Source: an uncultured Clostridia bacterium
Lineage (GTDB): Bacteria; Bacillota; Clostridia; Christensenellales; Borkfalkiaceae
Direction: 5' to 3'
Length of the DNA: 51,289 bases
Assembly (NCBI GenBank): GCA_947589235.1
Contig: CANQAX010000004.1
Coordinates: forward strand, 1-51,289
Below are positions 18,120-25,692 of this stretch, in pieces. A program made the position numbers and the translations under genes. Under the pieces are notes generated by a model, which saw only the letters and a program-made list of their open reading frames with translations, was not told the origin of the DNA and searched no databases. Each line of letters opens with the position of its first letter. Positions within the stretch are counted from its first letter, which is position 1.

Positions 18120-19042
18120 CTTCCGATGGTGCGCGAAATGAGTTCCTGCGCCGCATCGTAACCCATGCTCTTGAGGCGGTAGTTGCGCGCCGCGACCTCG
18201 ATGAGAATGGCGAGATTGCGCCCGGGGCTGACGGGAACGGTGAGCTTGGGCACGCGGACGCCGAGGATCTCCTCGACGCTGTCCTCCCCGCCGATCCTGT
18301 CGTACTCCTTGCCCTGCTTCCAGTGCTCGAGCTCCATGACGAGCTCGACTTCCTTTTCGCCGAGCACCGAGCCCGAGCCGTACATGTTCTTGACGTTGAT
18401 GATGCCGATCCCGCGCAGCTCCATGAAGTAGCGGATGCGCTCGGGGGCGGTGCCGACGAGCTCGTTTTCCACCTTTTTGATGAGGACGGAGTCGTCCGCG
18501 ACGAGGCGGTGTCCGCGCTTGATGAGCTCCATTGCCGTCTCGCTCTTGCCGACGCCGCTCTCCCCCGTGAGAAGGATCCCCGCGCCGAACACGTCCATGA
18601 GGACGCCGTGCACCGTCGTGGCGGGCGCGAGCAGGCGGTTGAGGTAGACGCAGAGGTCCGCCATGATGTTGGTCGTCATCTTGCCCGTGCGGAAGATGGG
18701 CGTGCCCGAGCTCCGCGCGCACTCCATGAATTCGGGCAGAACGGGCAGATCGCGCGAGAAGATGACGCAGGGAATTTCGCCGCAGTCGAAGAGCTTGGCG
18801 ATCATCGCCGTGCGCTCCTCGGACGAGAACGAGCGCATGTACTCGTGCTCGGTGAGCCCGATGAGCATGATGCGCTGGGTATCGAAGAAGCTGAAAAATC
18901 CCGCGAGCCGCAGCCCCGGTCGGTCGACGCTGATGCTCGTGAGCGTGATGAGCCCCCGCCCCGCATACAGAAGTTCGAGGTTGAGGTCGGTCGCGAACTT
19001 GTCGAGCATGACCGTCTCGTGCGGCAAAATGATCTCGTTCAT
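18116..19042 (-). CDS. hprK: HPr kinase/phosphorylase
   Basis: 308 residues. It phosphorylates or dephosphorylates Ser-46 of HPr, controlling carbon catabolite repression. The P-loop is GESGVGKSE (about 155-163), followed by the LVADDSV motif; the C-terminal signature AILIEVAARNYRLKSMGYDA is intact. The conserved His lies just before the P-loop (TTVHGVLMD). The ATG at 19042 overlaps the stop of the upstream Cof-type gene. Its partner HPr (ptsH) is not in the window. Confidence 0.97.
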   Translation of the reverse strand: MNEIILPHETVMLDKFATDLNLELLYAGRGLITLTSISVDRPGLRLAGFFSFFDTQRIMLIGLTEHEYMRSFSSEERTAMIAKLFDCGEIPCVIFSRDLPVLPEFMECARSSGTPIFRTGKMTTNIMADLCVYLNRLLAPATTVHGVLMDVFGAGILLTGESGVGKSETAMELIKRGHRLVADDSVLIKKVENELVGTAPERIRYFMELRGIGIINVKNMYGSGSVLGEKEVELVMELEHWKQGKEYDRIGGEDSVEEILGVRVPKLTVPVSPGRNLAILIEVAARNYRLKSMGYDAAQELISRTIGR

Positions 19043-19851
19043 ATTTCATCCCCCATTGCGTATTCGAGCGCCTCTGCGACGCCGTCCTCCTCGCAGGAGG
19101 CGACGACGCGCGCGCATGCCTTCAATTCGGGCTCCGCGTTTCCAACGGCGAATTTTCCGCCCGCGCGGAGCAGCATGGGAAGGTCATTCCCGTGATCGCC
19201 GATGGCGGCGACCCTCTCCCCCGGGATGCCGAAGCGGCGGGCAAGATAGTCGAGCGCGTCCCCCTTGCTCTGCCCGCGGGGCATGATCTCCACGAGAAAG
19301 GAGGAGGAACACGCGACGAAAAACTTCTTCCCGAGCGCCGCCTCCGCGCGCTCCCGCAGCCCCTCCCGCACGGAGGGCTCGACCATGGCGAGCACCTTCA
19401 CGACGGGCATCTTCGTCCGCTCGAGGAGCCCCGAAAGGTCGGGGACGACTTCCCCCTTCACCCCGCAGATGCGCTCGTAGCGCGCGAGCAGTTCGTCGTC
19501 GCGGTCGGAGTAGAATCGGTCGCCCGAGTAGACGTGCGTGTGTACCCCCTCGCCCTCGAAGAAGCGGACGGCGCGGAGGGCGTCCTCATGCGAGAATCCG
19601 TCGCTCTTGACGGGCTTCCCCGTCGCGACGTCGCAGACGACAGCGCCCTGATAGGCGACGACGAGCCCCTCTCCTATCCCCAATTCGCGGAGGCGCGGAA
19701 GGATGGCGGAGGGCATCCGCCCCGTGACGACGACGAAGATCCCGCCCGCGGAGCGGTAGCGGTCGATTGCCCGCACGTTCCGTTCGGAGACCGTCCCGTC
19801 CGCGCGGACGAGCGTCCCGTCGAAGTCGCAGAGAAAGAGAGAGTACCTCAT
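19039..19851 (-). CDS. Cof-type HAD-IIB phosphatase
   Basis: 270 residues. HAD motif I is CDFDGTLVRADG at residues 8-19, motif II VVTGRMP, motif III a Lys in PRGQSKGDAL, motif IV IGDHGNDLPMLL, with the C2B cap of sugar-phosphate/flavin phosphatases in between. Substrate cannot be predicted. It overlaps uvrC and hprK through ATGA junctions, so it is part of the same translationally coupled operon. Confidence 0.93.
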   Translation of the reverse strand: MRYSLFLCDFDGTLVRADGTVSERNVRAIDRYRSAGGIFVVVTGRMPSAILPRLRELGIGEGLVVAYQGAVVCDVATGKPVKSDGFSHEDALRAVRFFEGEGVHTHVYSGDRFYSDRDDELLARYERICGVKGEVVPDLSGLLERTKMPVVKVLAMVEPSVREGLRERAEAALGKKFFVACSSSFLVEIMPRGQSKGDALDYLARRFGIPGERVAAIGDHGNDLPMLLRAGGKFAVGNAEPELKACARVVASCEEDGVAEALEYAMGDEI

Positions 19852-21659
19852 AGTTCTTCAAAGTAGCGGCGGATCCGCCTCGCGAGCTCCTCGCCGATCC
19901 CCTCCGCCTCCATGAGCTCGCGCTCGTCCGCACACATGATGCGATCTATGGTGCCGAACTTTTCGAGGAGGGCGAGCCGCTTCTGCTTGCCCACGCCCTC
20001 GATCTCCTCGAGCGCGGACGAGAGGTTGCGCTTGGAGTGGAGATTCCGGAAGTAGGTGACCGCGAACCGATGTGCCTCGTCGCGGATGCGCTGCAATGTC
20101 TTTAAGGCGTAGTCGCGCCTGTCGATGCGGACGGGCTCGTCTTGGAAGAGGGTGTAGACCTCCTCCTCCCGCTTGGCGAGGGACACGAGGTCGACGTCCC
20201 TCACGCCGCACGCCTCAAAGACGGCGGCGACGGCGTTGAGCTGCCCCTTGCCGCCGTCGATGACGACGAGCTGGGGCTTCGGAAACTTCTCCTCCTCGTC
20301 GGTGCCGAGCTTTCCGAGGCGGCGGCGCAGCACTTCCTGCAGCGAGGCGAAGTCGTTCGCGCCCTCCACCGTCTTGATGCGGAAGCGGCGGTACTCGTAC
20401 TTGTCCGCCTCGCCGTCCGTAAAGACGACCATGCTCCCCACCTTGTCGACACCCGAGATGTCCGAGATGTCGTAGCACTCCATGCGCTTGGGGTAATGCT
20501 TGAGGGAGAGAAGGCTCTGCAGCCTCTCGCAGGCGCGCACGGTCATGTCGTTCTTGTGCTCGATGGCGGAGACCGCCTTCTCGAGATATTCGGAGGCGTT
20601 CCCCTTCGCCATCTCGAGGAGCTCGCGCTTCACGCCGAACTTGGGGCGGGTGATCTCCACCTTGCGCCCCGCCCGCTCCCGCGCATAGGCGCAGAAGAGC
20701 TCGTCGTCAAACTCCTCCTCGAGAATGAGCTCGTGCGGGAACTCGTGCGCGGCATAGTACTGGGTGAGAAAGCTCATCAGCGCCTCGCCGCGCTCGCTCA
20801 CCCCCTCCTCGGGCGTGAACGTGCGGCTCCCCTGCATGACCCCCTTCCGCGTGACGAGAAGGGCAACCGTCGCATACAGCCCGTTGGAGCAGTACGCCCA
20901 CACGTCCGCGTCGACGTCCCGCGGCATCGAGGTGATCCGCCGCAGCTTCAGCTTCCCGAGCATGGCAATTTTGTCGCGGTAGTCGAGGGCGAGCTCGAAC
21001 TGCTCCTCCTCGGCAAAGCGCGCCATCTTCTCCTTCATGAGCTCCTCCGCCTCCTCGTAGTTCCCCGAGAGGAAGGAGAGCGCCCGTTCGACGCGGGCGG
21101 CATATTCCTCCCGCGTGCACAGATGCGCACAGGGGGCGGGACACCGTCCGAGATGATAGTTGAGGCAGGGCTTCTTGGGACGGTCGGTCACGGCGACCGA
21201 GCAGGTGCGCACGTTGTAAACCTTGGCGCACACGTCCACGAGGTCCTTGCAGTTGACCCCGCCCATGAAGGGACCGAAATACTTCCCGTCCTTCTTCACC
21301 CGCCGCGTGATGCTCACGCGCGGAAATTCCTCCTTGGTGTGCACCTTGATGTAGGGGTACGTCTTGTCGTCCTTCAGGAGAATGTTGTACTTGGGCTTGT
21401 ACTTCTTGATGAGGGTGTTTTCGAGCGCGAGGGCGTCCACCTCCGAGGGGGTGACGACATAGGAAAAGTCGGCGATGTTCTCGACCATCGCGCGCACCTT
21501 GACGGGCTTTTCGGACGTATGGAAGTACTGCCGCACCCGATTCTTGAGCACGCGCGCCTTGCCCACGTAGATGACGACCCCGTCTGCGTCCTGCATGATG
21601 TAAACGCCGGGGGAATCGGGCAGAAGTTTGAGTTTTTCGCGCAGTACGCTTTCGCCCAT
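19848..21659 (-). CDS. uvrC: Excinuclease ABC subunit C
   Basis: Makes the dual incisions of nucleotide excision repair. GIY-YIG nuclease domain at the start (GVYIMQDADG, then VIYVGKAR), a Cys cluster, UVR domain (about 200-235, binds UvrB), RNase H-like domain with MECYDISDISG and VIDGGKGQ, and C-terminal helix-hairpin-helix. The ATG at 21659 (MGESVLR) gives 603 residues; an upstream GTG would lie inside the -10 box and is excluded. The ATG is 6 nt from the -10 box with no ribosome site, so the mRNA is predicted leaderless. Confidence 0.96.
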   Translation of the reverse strand: MGESVLREKLKLLPDSPGVYIMQDADGVVIYVGKARVLKNRVRQYFHTSEKPVKVRAMVENIADFSYVVTPSEVDALALENTLIKKYKPKYNILLKDDKTYPYIKVHTKEEFPRVSITRRVKKDGKYFGPFMGGVNCKDLVDVCAKVYNVRTCSVAVTDRPKKPCLNYHLGRCPAPCAHLCTREEYAARVERALSFLSGNYEEAEELMKEKMARFAEEEQFELALDYRDKIAMLGKLKLRRITSMPRDVDADVWAYCSNGLYATVALLVTRKGVMQGSRTFTPEEGVSERGEALMSFLTQYYAAHEFPHELILEEEFDDELFCAYARERAGRKVEITRPKFGVKRELLEMAKGNASEYLEKAVSAIEHKNDMTVRACERLQSLLSLKHYPKRMECYDISDISGVDKVGSMVVFTDGEADKYEYRRFRIKTVEGANDFASLQEVLRRRLGKLGTDEEEKFPKPQLVVIDGGKGQLNAVAAVFEACGVRDVDLVSLAKREEEVYTLFQDEPVRIDRRDYALKTLQRIRDEAHRFAVTYFRNLHSKRNLSSALEEIEGVGKQKRLALLEKFGTIDRIMCADERELMEAEGIGEELARRIRRYFEEL

Positions 21660-21665
21660 ATGACT

Positions 21666-21694
21666 ATTATACACGACTTGCGCGAGGATTTCAA
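21666..21694 (-). promoter_or_regulatory. Promoter of uvrC operon, leaderless geometry
   Basis: Minus strand TTGAAA (21689-21694), 17-nt spacer, TATAAT (21666-21671). The -10 box ends 6 nt before the uvrC ATG. No ribosome-binding sequence is possible in the transcript. Confidence 0.88.
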
Positions 21695-21716
21695 GGATTG
21701 AGAAGAAATATTTCCG

Positions 21717-21744
21717 AAAAAAGACCGCCGCACGGAGGCGGCGG
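21717..21744 (-). terminator. Terminator of arsR
   Basis: On the minus strand CCGCCGC/GCGGCGG forms a 7-bp stem with a 6-nt loop, followed by TCTTTTTT. It lies just past the arsR stop and before the uvrC promoter. Confidence 0.85.
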
Positions 21745-21750
21745 GCAGGT

Positions 21751-22086
21751 TCAGTATCCCAAGAATTCGACGCCCTTTAGGAGCACGTCGTTTACGATGT
21801 CATGAAAGAGCGCGTAGAAGATGACCTTCCCGTGCCGCTCCGTGCGCACCATGCCCGCGTCCTTCAGAAAGCGCAGCTGGTGCGAGACCGTCGTCTGATT
21901 GATCCGCAGCACGCGGGAGAGGTCGGTCACGCACATCTCGGAGATGGCGAGCGCCGAGAGAATACGAAGGCGTGTCCCGTCCGAAAAGACGGAAAAAAAG
22001 CGGACGAGCGAGGTGAGGAGTTCCCCTCCGGGGACGTAGTCCTCCACCATGCCCTGCGTGCGCCTGTCGAGGAGCAAGAGTTCCAT
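21751..22086 (-). CDS. ArsR-family winged-helix repressor
   Basis: 111 residues. The winged-helix core is clear (FSDGTRLRILSALAISEM, then LSRVLRINQTTVSHQLRFLK, then GMVRTERHGKVIFYAL). The metal motif ELCVCDL of ArsR/SmtB sensors reads EMCVTDL here, leaving only one cysteine in helix 3, so classical arsenic/cadmium sensing there is doubtful; the inducer is unknown. The ATG at 22086 follows AAGGAGG. It has its own promoter, terminator and a palindrome in the -35 region, and lies downstream of the copper operon. Confidence 0.9.
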   Translation of the reverse strand: MELLLLDRRTQGMVEDYVPGGELLTSLVRFFSVFSDGTRLRILSALAISEMCVTDLSRVLRINQTTVSHQLRFLKDAGMVRTERHGKVIFYALFHDIVNDVLLKGVEFLGY

Positions 22087-22104
22087 ATTGCCTCCTTTTG
22101 CCCC

Positions 22105-22135
22105 ATTGTAGCGGATATGCACCCGCGTGCACGCG
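22105..22135 (-). promoter_or_regulatory. Promoter and candidate operator of arsR
   Basis: TACAAT (22105-22110 on the minus strand) is a good -10 box. The -35 position is occupied by a perfect 12-bp palindrome CGCGTGCACGCG (22124-22135) instead of a consensus -35, which suggests autoregulation by the ArsR protein. Confidence 0.55.
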
Positions 22136-22154
22136 AAGGTTTCGTCGATTTTCG

Positions 22155-22177
22155 GAAAAAAAGGGGGAAACGCCCCT
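22155..22177 (-). terminator. Terminator of the csoR-copA/copZ operon
   Basis: Minus strand AGGGG/CCCCT stem (22173-22177 with 22062-side partner 22162-22166), 6-nt loop and a run of T. The stem overlaps the copA/copZ stop codon. Confidence 0.7.
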
Positions 22178-22397
22178 ATTCGATCCCGACGACGGTATAG
22201 CCCGCGTCCGTGACGGCGGCCGAAAGCGCCTCGTTTGAGACCTCGGAGAGGAGCTCCACTTCCGCCGTGCCCGGCTTGGAGCGCTTGCCGAGCTTCACGT
22301 CGGCATGCTTCACGCCCTCCACCTTGAAGAGCGCCTCCGTCACGTGCTTCACGCAGTGTTCGCACATCATTCCTTCGATCCGGATAGTCTTTTTCAT
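22176..22397 (-). CDS. copZ: Copper chaperone CopZ, internal in-frame start within copA
   Basis: From the ATG at 22397 this gives a 73-residue heavy-metal-associated domain with the metal site MMCEHC, the size of CopZ. An excellent ribosome site (AAAAAGGAGA, 22414-22405) sits 7 nt upstream, within the copA frame. This suggests that CopZ is made separately, as well as or instead of the CopA fusion. If the A7 run at 22421-22427 were six As, copA would end at a TGA overlapping this ATG. Confidence 0.7.
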   Translation of the reverse strand: MKKTIRIEGMMCEHCVKHVTEALFKVEGVKHADVKLGKRSKPGTAEVELLSEVSNEALSAAVTDAGYTVVGIE

Positions 22398-24638
22398 GGT
22401 TGTATCTCCTTTTTGTTGTATTTTTTTGTTGCCGAAGCGGGTGAGGCGCAGGGCGTTCGTCACCACAAAGAGGGAGGAAAGGGACATCGCGAGCGAGCCT
22501 ATCATCGGGGTGAGGGTGAGATCCGCCCACGCGAACGCCCCCGCCGCAAGCGGGATCCCCACACAGTTGTAGAAGAACGCCCAGAAGAGGTTCTCCTTGA
22601 TGATGCGCATCGTCCGCCGCGCGAGGCGGATCGCCCCCGAGAGAGCCCCGAGGTCGCCGCTCACGAGCACGGCATCCGCGCTCTCGATGGCGACATCCGT
22701 CCCGTTGCCCATCGCAATGCCGACGTCCGCTTCCTTGAGGGCGGGCGCATCGTTGATGCCGTCGCCGACCATCGCGACATAGCGGTTTGCCCGCTTCGCC
22801 GCGCGGGACACGCGCTTTTCCTCCTCGTTTTTCTCGCGGAGCGCCCGCACCCGCCCGAGCTTATCCTCGGGAAGGAGCTCCGCGCACACGCAGCCCTCAC
22901 GGGGCGGGAAGCCCGCCTCCGCCGCGATGTGCCGCGCCACCGCGCCGTTGTCCCCCGTGAGCATGACGGGCATGCAGCCGAGGGAGACGAGATCGCATAC
23001 CGCCGCGCGGCTCCCCTCCTTTAAGGTGTCGGCGAGGGCGAACACGGCGAGCACGCGGCTCTCGTCCGCAAGAAAGAGGACGGTCTTGCCCTCCGCGGAG
23101 AGATCTTCGAGGAGCTCCTGCTCGGAAAATTCCACCCCGTGCGAGGCGAGCAGCGTCTCGTTGCCGAGGAAGTAGCGCTTCCCGTTCACCGTCCCCACGG
23201 CGCCCTGCCGCACGGCGTACTCGACGTCCTCCGCCTCATACCCCTGCCCGCAGTAGTCCGCAATGCACCGCGCGAGCGGGTGATTGAGCGGTTTTTCCAA
23301 CCCATATGCGATTTTCTTCCCCTCTTCGTCGCCGCGGAAGAACACGACCTTGGGCGTTCCCTCGGTGAGCGTCGCGGTCTTGTCGAGACAGATCTCGTGC
23401 ACCGTCGCCATCTTCTGGAGCGCCTCGGCGTTCTTGAAGAGGGCGCCGAGCGCCGCGCCCCGCCCCGTTGCCGCCATCACGGCGACGGGCGTCGCGAGAC
23501 CGAGCGCGCACGGACAGGAGATGACGAGCACGCACACGCCGTAATTGACTGCCGCCCCGAGATCCCCCGTGACCGCCGCCCAGATGACGAAGGTGACGAG
23601 GGCGATGAGGACGACTGCGGGCACGAACACGGCGGCGACGCGGTCGGCGAGCTTTTGGATGGGCGCCTTGCTCGCGCCCGCCTCGCGGACCATGCGGATG
23701 ATGCCCGAGAGCATGGTGTCCTCGCCCACCTTCTCGGCGCAAATTTTGAAGAATCCGCCCGTGACGACGGAGGCGCTCGTCGCCTCGCCCCCCTCCGAGA
23801 GCTCGACGGGGAGGCTCTCCCCCGTGATGGCGGCGCGGTCCGCAAAGCCGTGTCCCGAGACGATCTTCCCGTCCACGGGAATGCTCTCCCCCTGCCGCAC
23901 GACGACGATGTCCCCCTCCCGCACGTCGGAGAGCGGGATCTTCCGCTCCTCCCCGTCCCGTTCGACGGAGACGACGTCGGGCGCGAGCGCGAGGAGCTTT
24001 TCGATCTCCCGCCCCGTGCGCGCCTTGGAGCGGTCCTCCAACCACTTGCCGAGGCAGACGAGGGTGCAGATGGTCGCCGCCGACTCGAAGAAGAGGTGCG
24101 GCTCCCCCTCCATGCCCCCCGCTTGGTGCAGAATGAGCATGACGAGGCTATAGAGGTAGGAAGCGGCGCTCCCGACCGTGATGAGGGTGTCCATATTGGG
24201 CACGAGCTTGACCGCCGCGCGGACGCCGCTCGTGAAGAATTTGTAGTTGACGGCGAGAATGGCGGTCGAGAGCCCCAACTGAAAGCCGTAGTTGAGCCAC
24301 CCCGAGGGAACGGGGAGCCCGGGGATCATGCTTCCCATCGAGAAATACAGGAGCGGCACGAGGAGCACGGCGGAGATGAGAAAGCGGAGAAGGAGCCCGC
24401 CGAGCTTCCGCCGCGCCTCGGGCGCCTTGCCGAAGTCATACGCACCGTAGCCGAGCGAGAGGACAGCCGAGCGGATGCGCTCCTCCGTGACGGCGGTCTC
24501 GTCGAATTCGACGTCCATGCGCTTCGCCATGAGGGAGACGGTGCACGAGGTGACCCCCTTCAACTTTTTCACCGTCCGCTCGATGCCCGAGGCACACGCC
24601 GCGCACGTCATTCCCGTCACCGAGAACGTCTTGTTCAT
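22176..24638 (-). CDS. copA: Copper-exporting P1B ATPase fused in frame to a CopZ domain
   Basis: 820 residues. N-terminal metal-binding domain (GMTCAACAS at 9-17), eight membrane helices, phosphatase motif TGES, the copper channel CPC motif (SCPCALGLATP), phosphorylation site DKTATLTEG (the family has DKTGT; here Ala replaces Gly), HP motif NHPLA and hinge GDGINDAP. The ATPase would normally end near LTRFGNKK, but the frame continues through a 7-A tract into a second metal-binding domain with GMMCEHCVKH. CopA exports Cu(I). The ATG overlaps the csoR stop as ATGA, with AGGAG upstream. Confidence 0.93.
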   Translation of the reverse strand: MNKTFSVTGMTCAACASGIERTVKKLKGVTSCTVSLMAKRMDVEFDETAVTEERIRSAVLSLGYGAYDFGKAPEARRKLGGLLLRFLISAVLLVPLLYFSMGSMIPGLPVPSGWLNYGFQLGLSTAILAVNYKFFTSGVRAAVKLVPNMDTLITVGSAASYLYSLVMLILHQAGGMEGEPHLFFESAATICTLVCLGKWLEDRSKARTGREIEKLLALAPDVVSVERDGEERKIPLSDVREGDIVVVRQGESIPVDGKIVSGHGFADRAAITGESLPVELSEGGEATSASVVTGGFFKICAEKVGEDTMLSGIIRMVREAGASKAPIQKLADRVAAVFVPAVVLIALVTFVIWAAVTGDLGAAVNYGVCVLVISCPCALGLATPVAVMAATGRGAALGALFKNAEALQKMATVHEICLDKTATLTEGTPKVVFFRGDEEGKKIAYGLEKPLNHPLARCIADYCGQGYEAEDVEYAVRQGAVGTVNGKRYFLGNETLLASHGVEFSEQELLEDLSAEGKTVLFLADESRVLAVFALADTLKEGSRAAVCDLVSLGCMPVMLTGDNGAVARHIAAEAGFPPREGCVCAELLPEDKLGRVRALREKNEEEKRVSRAAKRANRYVAMVGDGINDAPALKEADVGIAMGNGTDVAIESADAVLVSGDLGALSGAIRLARRTMRIIKENLFWAFFYNCVGIPLAAGAFAWADLTLTPMIGSLAMSLSSLFVVTNALRLTRFGNKKIQQKGDTTMKKTIRIEGMMCEHCVKHVTEALFKVEGVKHADVKLGKRSKPGTAEVELLSEVSNEALSAAVTDAGYTVVGIE

Positions 24639-24928
24639 TCAAATCTCCTGAACAGTTCGACGACCTCGTCCACGACGTCCTCGTTTCCCGCCTTCACATT
24701 CTCGATGACGCATGTGTGCAGATGACGCTCCAAGAGGAACGCCGCGAGCGAGCGGACCGCCTTGTCGACCGCGGAGAGCTGGATGAGAATGTCGTCGCAG
24801 TACCTGTCCTCGTCCACCATCCGCTTGATCCCGCCGAGCTGACCCACGATGCGGTTGACCCGCGAGGAGATCGTCCGCTTTTCCTCGTCGGAGCGGACCG
24901 TTTTTTTGTTACAGCAGCATTGTTCCAT
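24635..24928 (-). CDS. csoR: Copper-sensing repressor CsoR
   Basis: 97 residues, all-helical CsoR/RcnR family. The Cu(I) ligand set is present: Cys in DRYCDDI, then His and Cys in ERHLHTC. Cu(I) binding releases the operator and allows copA/copZ expression. The ATG at 24928 is preferred over an in-frame ATG 15 nt upstream because AAAGGA is correctly spaced before it. The operator palindrome lies between promoter and gene. The Cys-rich N-terminus (EQCCCNKK) is an extra feature. Confidence 0.95.
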   Translation of the reverse strand: MEQCCCNKKTVRSDEEKRTISSRVNRIVGQLGGIKRMVDEDRYCDDILIQLSAVDKAVRSLAAFLLERHLHTCVIENVKAGNEDVVDEVVELFRRFE

Positions 24929-24941
24929 GGCATATCCTTTC

Positions 24942-24958
24942 ATACCCCTTGGGGGTAT
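24942..24958. promoter_or_regulatory. CsoR operator
   Basis: ATACCCC-TT-GGGGGTAT, the G-tract pseudo-palindrome bound by CsoR repressors, located just downstream of the -10 box of csoR. Confidence 0.88.
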
Positions 24959-24967
24959 CACGGGGAC

Positions 24968-24996
24968 AGTATACTCCCCCTCGGACGATATGTCAA
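24968..24996 (-). promoter_or_regulatory. Promoter of the csoR-copA/copZ operon
   Basis: Minus strand TTGACA (24991-24996), 17-nt spacer, TATACT (24968-24973), immediately upstream of the CsoR operator. Confidence 0.9.
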
Positions 24997-25051
24997 GCAT
25001 TTCATGCAAATTTTTTTCGGGGGAAAGTTGAAAGGGTCGGGGGAAACACAT

Positions 25052-25219
25052 GCCACGCGGGGCGCAAAAAAAGGCATATTTTCCGCGTCATTCTGAGCGT
25101 AGCGAAGAATCCCGAGAAACGAAGTCCGAATTTTCATGTTCGGGATTCTTCACCCGCCGCAAGGGCAGCGGCGGGTTCACCTCATTCCGCCCCGCCGCGG
25201 CGTGTGCTCCGTCACGACG
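25052..25219. other. Noncoding spacer with a long imperfect hairpin
   Basis: No supportable gene. AGAATCCCGA (25106-25115) and TCGGGATTCT (25140-25149) can pair as a hairpin; the surrounding TTCTGAGCGTAGCGAAGAAT is a short GAGCG/CGAAG repeat of the kind also seen in the dispersed repeat that follows. Confidence 0.6.
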
Positions 25220-25370
25220 TACAATGGTGTCATGTCGAGCGTAGTCGAGACATCTCAACCTTATTAACATGGTCGAAACCTCTCTGCGTTATTTTGCATA
25301 GATTTCTCGACTTCGCTCCGTAGCGCATTCGCATACGGCTCATGCGTTACTCCGCTCCGCTCGAAATGAC
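25220..25370 (+). repeat. Dispersed repeat C, copy 1
   Basis: About 150 bp beginning TACAATGGTGTCATGTCGAG and ending CTCGAAATGAC. A second copy is present in inverted orientation at 39601-39733. Both share the blocks GTCGAGACATCTCAACCTTA, AGATTTCTCGACTTCGCT and GCTCATGCG; copy 1 has an extra stretch of about 20 bp after the CCTTATTA block. Both lie in gene-free spacer. Confidence 0.85.
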
Positions 25371-25412
25371 ATATTCCCTGCGATTCGCTCGCGTTATGCC
25401 TTGCCCCCATAT

Positions 25413-25432
25413 CCCCCTCCAACGGAGGGGGC
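25413..25432. repeat. REP-like palindrome
   Basis: CCCCCTCCAACGGAGGGGGC, a short GC-rich palindrome. Near-identical copies occur at 39486-39505 and 39757-39773, and a partial one near 42297. Confidence 0.75.
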
Positions 25433-25436
25433 AAAA

Positions 25437-25460
25437 AGGAAGAGGGCGCGAACGCCCTCT
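25437..25460 (-). terminator. Terminator at the end of repeat A, copy 1
   Basis: AGAGGGCG / CGCCCTCT stem with a 4-nt loop; on the minus strand it is followed by TCCTTTTTG. It is the first strong terminator downstream of the kinase/binding-protein operon. Confidence 0.8.
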
Positions 25461-25692
25461 TCTAATTTAATATGTACACGCCCGTTTCCTCACGGAAATT
25501 CTTTTTCCTGCTTATCGCTCTTATAAAATGAACGGTGCGAGGAGGGTCTCCCTCCGCTGCACGCCCCAATTTGGCACCCTACGGGAGCCTTACCGACTGG
25601 TCGCGCGAATGAGACACCGACCCGAGAGGACGAAAACGCCTATTTCCTCGCACAAAAGATTTCCCCAAAGGAAAGATTTTGTGCGAAATATT
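25438..25692 (-). repeat. Dispersed repeat A, copy 1 (short form)
   Basis: About 255 bp, sharing with 34049-34399 a terminator hairpin, AATTTAATATGTA, a TTTCCTCACGGAAATTCTT block, GGTGCGAGGAGGGTCTCCCT and a CACCCTACGGGAGCC block. It begins right at the stop of the binding-protein gene, so on the minus strand it would be transcribed as that gene's 3' region, ending at the hairpin 25441-25460. Confidence 0.85.
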
